Assembly: GCA_017387165.1 (NCBI GenBank)
Contig: JAFOFS010000075.1
Location: 1-8,943 of the forward strand
From: Clostridia bacterium
GTDB lineage: Bacteria > Bacillota > Clostridia > Oscillospirales > Acutalibacteraceae
DNA length: 8,943 bases
Reading direction: 5' to 3'
Notes under the pieces: model-generated
What the model was told of the DNA's origin: nothing
Seen by the model: the letters and a program-made list of their open reading frames with translations, nothing else
Database searches by the model: none
In this document: positions 6,484 through 8,943 of the stretch, piece by piece
How the letters are laid out: the number at the start of each line of letters is the position of its first letter
Numbering within the stretch: position 1 is the stretch's first letter
Translations under genes and position numbers: made by a program

Positions 6484-6520
6484 ATTGTATCACAGTTTTC
6501 GCGATTTAGCAAGTCTTTTT
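6484..6520 (-). promoter_or_regulatory. Sigma-A promoter of the MATE gene
   Basis: On the minus strand, -35 TTGCTA (6507-6512), a 17-bp spacer and -10 TACAAT (6484-6489). An A-run at 6514-6520 just upstream of the -35 resembles an UP element. The predicted start is near 6477, giving a leader of about 140 bases, long enough to hold the hairpins described. Confidence 0.75.
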
Positions 6521-6541
6521 TTCGTTCTGCAAGGCGAAACG

Positions 6542-6572
6542 CAAAATGCCTCTTGTTGCCTGCGGCATTTTG
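6542..6572. repeat. Perfect 9-bp inverted repeat over the SGNH gene -35
   Basis: CAAAATGCC (6542-6550) and GGCATTTTG (6564-6572) are exact reverse complements, separated by 13 bases. Half-sites are 22 bp apart centre to centre, two helical turns, as expected for a dimeric regulator. The -35 hexamer lies between the arms. An operator is the best reading; no T-run follows, so it is not a good terminator. Confidence 0.6.
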
Positions 6573-6581
6573 TGGTACACT
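6553..6581 (+). promoter_or_regulatory. Probable promoter of the SGNH hydrolase gene
   Basis: -35 TTGTTG (6553-6558), 17-bp spacer and -10 TACACT (6576-6581) with an extended TGG. The predicted start near 6588 would leave a very short leader that begins at the ribosome binding site, which lowers confidence. Confidence 0.5.
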
Positions 6582-6587
6582 AACGGC

Positions 6588-6593
6588 GGAGGG
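6588..6593 (+). promoter_or_regulatory. Ribosome binding site fixing the SGNH start
   Basis: GGAGGG ends 6 bases before ATG 6600 and directly abuts the other in-frame ATG at 6594, so 6600 is the likely start. Confidence 0.75.
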
Positions 6594-6599
6594 ATGCGT

Positions 6600-7301
6600 A
6601 TGACAAAAACCAACCGCCTGCTGCTGGTCGCCGCCGCCCTGCTGTTGATCGTGGCGGTCGTTCTGTTTTCGTTCGGAACACAGCGGCGCGAGCAGCAGAT
6701 TTTGCAGCAAGCAATCCAAGACTACCGCGAAGCCAAGCTGGCGCAGTACCGTGCGGAAAACGATCGCTACGCCGACTACGAGGTGGAGGTCGCGTTTCTC
6801 GGTGACAGCCTGACCGACGGCTACGATTTAACCAAATACTACCCCCAATACGTGACCGCTAACCGCGGGATCGGAGGGGATACCACCTTTGATCTGGAGG
6901 CGCGGCTGGCGGTTTCGGTGTACGAGCTGAAGCCGCAGGTGGCGGTGATGCTCATCGGCGCCAACAACCCGTATACGATGATGGAAAATTACGAGGCGAT
7001 TCTGTCCGGACTCAAGACCAATCTCCCGAACACGCAGGTGGTGCTGCTTTCGATGACGGCGATGGGCGGTGAGATTTGGGGACCGAAAAATCCGCAGGCG
7101 ATGCAAAACAACATCATCATCCAGTCGCTGGCGAAGAAGTACGATTTTACCTACGTCGATCTGTTCACGCCGTTGTATGACCTTTCCGCCGGCGAGGTGT
7201 ACGCAGGCTATACGGTAGACGGTGGGCATTTCACCCACGAGGGTTACCTTGCCGTCACGGCGCAGATCACACCGGTGCTGGAGCAATTACTCGGGAAATA
7301 A
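6600..7301 (+). CDS. Membrane-anchored SGNH/GDSL-family hydrolase
   Basis: 233 residues. An N-terminal hydrophobic helix (about 7-26) followed by RR indicates a signal anchor with the catalytic domain outside the membrane; a charged, probably helical linker (28-58) follows. SGNH blocks: block I FLGDSLTDGY (66-75, nucleophile S70), block II NRGIGGDTT (88-96), block III GANN (120-123, where most relatives have GxND) and block V DGGHFTHEGY (207-216, catalytic D207 and H210). The family covers esterases, lipases and carbohydrate de-acetylases; extracellular placement suggests action on lipids, acylated glycans or cell-wall polymers, but the substrate is not evident. No lipobox cysteine. Divergent from the MATE gene, monocistronic, ending 1 base before a hairpin. 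Confidence 0.9.
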   Translation: MTKTNRLLLVAAALLLIVAVVLFSFGTQRREQQILQQAIQDYREAKLAQYRAENDRYADYEVEVAFLGDSLTDGYDLTKYYPQYVTANRGIGGDTTFDLEARLAVSVYELKPQVAVMLIGANNPYTMMENYEAILSGLKTNLPNTQVVLLSMTAMGGEIWGPKNPQAMQNNIIIQSLAKKYDFTYVDLFTPLYDLSAGEVYAGYTVDGGHFTHEGYLAVTAQITPVLEQLLGK

Positions 7302-7302
7302 A

Positions 7303-7332
7303 CAATCCGCCTCTCGGATGAGAGGCGGATTG
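7303..7332. terminator. Hairpin between convergent SGNH and HD genes, probable terminator
   Basis: A perfect 13-bp GC-rich stem (7303-7315 with 7320-7332) with a 4-base loop GGAT, between the two stop codons. On the + strand no real T-run follows; on the minus strand TTTATTT follows, so it suits the leftward HD/AKR operon better. It may also protect the 3' end of the SGNH mRNA. Confidence 0.7.
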
Positions 7333-7349
7333 CTGCGTTTTGGGGATCG

Positions 7350-7988
7350 TTATGCCGTGCCGTCCCATTCCGCCATAAACTCCGCAAGAAATTCCTGCAT
7401 ATAGCGGTGTCGGGACTCCGCCAACCGTTTCGCCGTCGGGGTGTTCATACAATCTTTCAGCAAAAGCAACTTTTCGTAAAAGTGGTTGACCGTGGTGGAG
7501 CGGCTGTTTTGATACGCTTCCTTGTTCATATTCAACTGCGGCGGCAGGTCGGGATGATGCATAAAACGGTTGTGGCTGCCGCCGTACGCAAAGGCTCGCG
7601 CCACGCCGATGGCGCCGATCGCATCCAGGCGGTCGGCATCCTGCACGCACTTGCCCTCCACGCTCTCCGGCACCACCGAATCGGTTCCGATAAACGATAC
7701 CTCCCCGATGATGCGGCAAACCCGCTCCACCGTCGCCGCATCCGCTCCGTTTTCGGTCAGAAACCGACGGGCGTTTGTCTTGTCGGCGCAGGTTTCGGGG
7801 GAGAGTTTGCGATCGTCCACGTCGTGGAGCAACGCCGCCAGCTGCACGATCGGCAACGCGGCTTTCTCCTGCTCGGCTATATGCGTCGCCAAGCGATACA
7901 CGCGCAGCGTGTGGAAATAATCGTGCCCACCAAAATCCTGCGCAAAGAATTCCTCCACAAACTCCAGCGCTTTTTCAATTATTCCCAT
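7350..7988 (-). CDS. HD-domain metal-dependent phosphohydrolase (YedJ/YpgQ-like)
   Basis: 212 residues with the HD metal site: H26 in HDYFHTLRV, H55-D56 in LLHDVDD, and the later aspartates in QDADRLDAIGAIGVAR (116-131). The extra conserved stretch AYGGSHN (135-140) and the later TTVNHFYEKLLLLKD (165-179) match the YedJ/YpgQ group rather than RelA/SpoT or HD-GYP proteins. YpgQ of B. subtilis is reported to be a metal-dependent nucleotide pyrophosphohydrolase (from memory); activity here is inferred. No membrane segment, so cytoplasmic. ATG 7988 lies 18 bases after the stop of the aldo/keto reductase, with only a weak AAAG-type ribosome binding site, so it is probably translated from the shared mRNA with some coupling. 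Confidence 0.88.
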   Translation of the reverse strand: MGIIEKALEFVEEFFAQDFGGHDYFHTLRVYRLATHIAEQEKAALPIVQLAALLHDVDDRKLSPETCADKTNARRFLTENGADAATVERVCRIIGEVSFIGTDSVVPESVEGKCVQDADRLDAIGAIGVARAFAYGGSHNRFMHHPDLPPQLNMNKEAYQNSRSTTVNHFYEKLLLLKDCMNTPTAKRLAESRHRYMQEFLAEFMAEWDGTA

Positions 7989-8006
7989 CTTATCACAACA
8001 CTTTCT

Positions 8007-8918
8007 TTACGGGAGTTTATTGCCTGCCGCGCGATAAATTTCATACCACTCTTCGTGCGTGATCCTCACGTCGGCGGCTTTCAGGCAATCGGTCAGGCGG
8101 GCGAGATTGGTCGTGCCTGTGACAGGCTGCATCTTGGCGGGGTGGCGCAGAATCCAGGCAATCGCCACGGTGGTTTTGGAAACGCCGTATTGATTGCCGA
8201 TTCTTTCCAACACGTCGTTAAGGGCGGCGAATTTTCCATTATCAATGAAACAACCTTCAAAAAAGCCGTATTGCATAGGCGACCAAGGTTGAATTGTTAT
8301 GTTTTCAAGACGGCAAAAATCCAGCACGCCGCCATCGCGGTTTACACCCGCATCATTATGCATATTGACGTTGATTCCCGCATCCACCATCGGCGTGTGC
8401 ATAACGCCAAACTGCACTTGATTGGCACAAAGCGGCATATCGAGCGCATTTTGCAACAACTTAATCTGATACGGATTGTGGTTGGAAACGCCGAAATGGC
8501 GCACCTTTCCCGATTCTTTCAGATAGGAAAACGCACGGGCAACTTCGTCCGGCTCCATCAGCGTATCCGGACGGTGAAGCAGCAACACGTCAACGTATTC
8601 CGTTCCCAGCCGTTTCAGGCTGCCGTCAACGGACGAAACGATATGATCGTAGGAAAAATCGTATTGCCCTTTGCGGATGCCGCATTTGGTCTGGATGAAG
8701 ATCTTTTCCCGCATAGAGGGGGAAACAGCTTTGCCAAAAACCTCTTCGCTTTTGCCACCGCCATATATATCAGCATGATCAAAGAAAGTGGCGCCCAATC
8801 CGAGCGCCGTATCCACAAACGCCGACACCTGCTTTTCGTTCATCTCGCTGATTCTCATACAACCCACCGCAACGGTAGGCACCTTCAATCCGCTTTTCCC
8901 CAAGTCGATCTCATACAT
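8007..8918 (-). CDS. Aldo/keto reductase (YdhF-like NADPH-dependent oxidoreductase)
   Basis: 303 residues. The complete AKR tetrad is present: D47 and Y52 (in FFDHADIYGGG), K78 (QTKCG) and H115 (LLLHRPD). Cofactor-binding regions GVSNHNPYQ (143-151) and the C-terminal PVTGTTNLARLTDC (265-278) are also intact. The family reduces aldehydes or ketones in a TIM barrel using NADPH; the substrate is unknown. ATG 8918 follows AAAGGG (8927-8932) by 8 bases; an in-frame GTG at 8927 overlaps that site and is rejected. Base composition is lower in GC than the neighbours (hand count of 8221-8400 is 85/180 G+C, against 117/180 in 7561-7740). First gene of a leftward pair with the HD gene; the promoter is outside the window. 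Confidence 0.94.
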   Translation of the reverse strand: MYEIDLGKSGLKVPTVAVGCMRISEMNEKQVSAFVDTALGLGATFFDHADIYGGGKSEEVFGKAVSPSMREKIFIQTKCGIRKGQYDFSYDHIVSSVDGSLKRLGTEYVDVLLLHRPDTLMEPDEVARAFSYLKESGKVRHFGVSNHNPYQIKLLQNALDMPLCANQVQFGVMHTPMVDAGINVNMHNDAGVNRDGGVLDFCRLENITIQPWSPMQYGFFEGCFIDNGKFAALNDVLERIGNQYGVSKTTVAIAWILRHPAKMQPVTGTTNLARLTDCLKAADVRITHEEWYEIYRAAGNKLP

Positions 8919-8926
8919 ACGCTTCA

Positions 8927-8932
8927 CCCTTT
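8927..8932 (-). promoter_or_regulatory. Ribosome binding site fixing the aldo/keto reductase start
   Basis: AAAGGG on the minus strand is 8 bases before ATG 8918 and overlaps the GTG at 8925-8927, so the GTG cannot be its start codon. Confidence 0.7.
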
Positions 8933-8943
8933 CTTTATCGATG

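Noticed and set aside
1..8943. Defence system, mobile element, CRISPR array, phage remnant or biosynthetic cluster
   Set aside because: No transposase, integrase, direct-repeat array, toxin-antitoxin pair or biosynthetic enzyme was seen on either strand. CPBP proteases can occur with bacteriocins, but no precursor peptide or transporter accompanies this one.

Overview
This window looks like chromosomal DNA from a fairly GC-rich Firmicute, most likely a gut-type member of Clostridia (Oscillospirales/Ruminococcaceae-like). The reasons are strong AGGAGG-type ribosome binding sites, sigma-A promoters with 17-bp spacers, short intergenic gaps, and protein types common in that group: a long ROK-family protein, a small S1-domain protein, and a MepA-like MATE pump. 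The taxonomic call is inference; there is no rRNA gene to test it.

Layout. (1) Positions 1-30 hold a terminator, followed by a leftward ROK-family gene (40-1422) with a good promoter at 1460-1488. (2) Divergently, a rightward S1-domain RNA-binding protein gene (1564-2490). (3) A rightward operon with its own near-consensus promoter: a CPBP-family membrane protease (2555-3553), tadA (3555-4025, tRNA wobble adenosine deaminase) and rsmA/ksgA (4030-4881, 16S rRNA dimethyltransferase). It ends in a bidirectional terminator shared with (4). (4) A leftward MATE efflux gene (4936-6336) with a promoter and a roughly 140-nt structured leader. (5) Divergently, a membrane-anchored SGNH/GDSL hydrolase (6600-7301) ending at a hairpin. 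(6) A leftward pair, an aldo/keto reductase (8007-8918) followed by an HD-domain phosphohydrolase (7350-7988), whose promoter lies beyond the right edge.

How the genes relate. The S1 protein, TadA and RsmA are translation and RNA-related, so 1564-4881 is a housekeeping block into which the CPBP protease is embedded as first gene of the operon. The remaining genes are independent metabolic, envelope or transport units. I see no insertion sequence, phage gene, CRISPR array, tRNA or rRNA.

The window is largely ordinary, and I found no convincing undescribed multi-gene system. The signals worth following up are non-coding. The MATE leader has two mutually exclusive hairpins followed by a U-rich run (an attenuator-like design). 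A 15-bp-arm dyad surrounds the -10 element of the CPBP-tadA-rsmA promoter and would partly mask the ribosome binding site only in read-through RNA. A perfect 9-bp dyad overlaps the -35 of the SGNH gene. An imperfect hairpin sits in the ROK/S1 divergent gap. The ROK protein is also unusual for lacking the family's zinc/ExGH signature.
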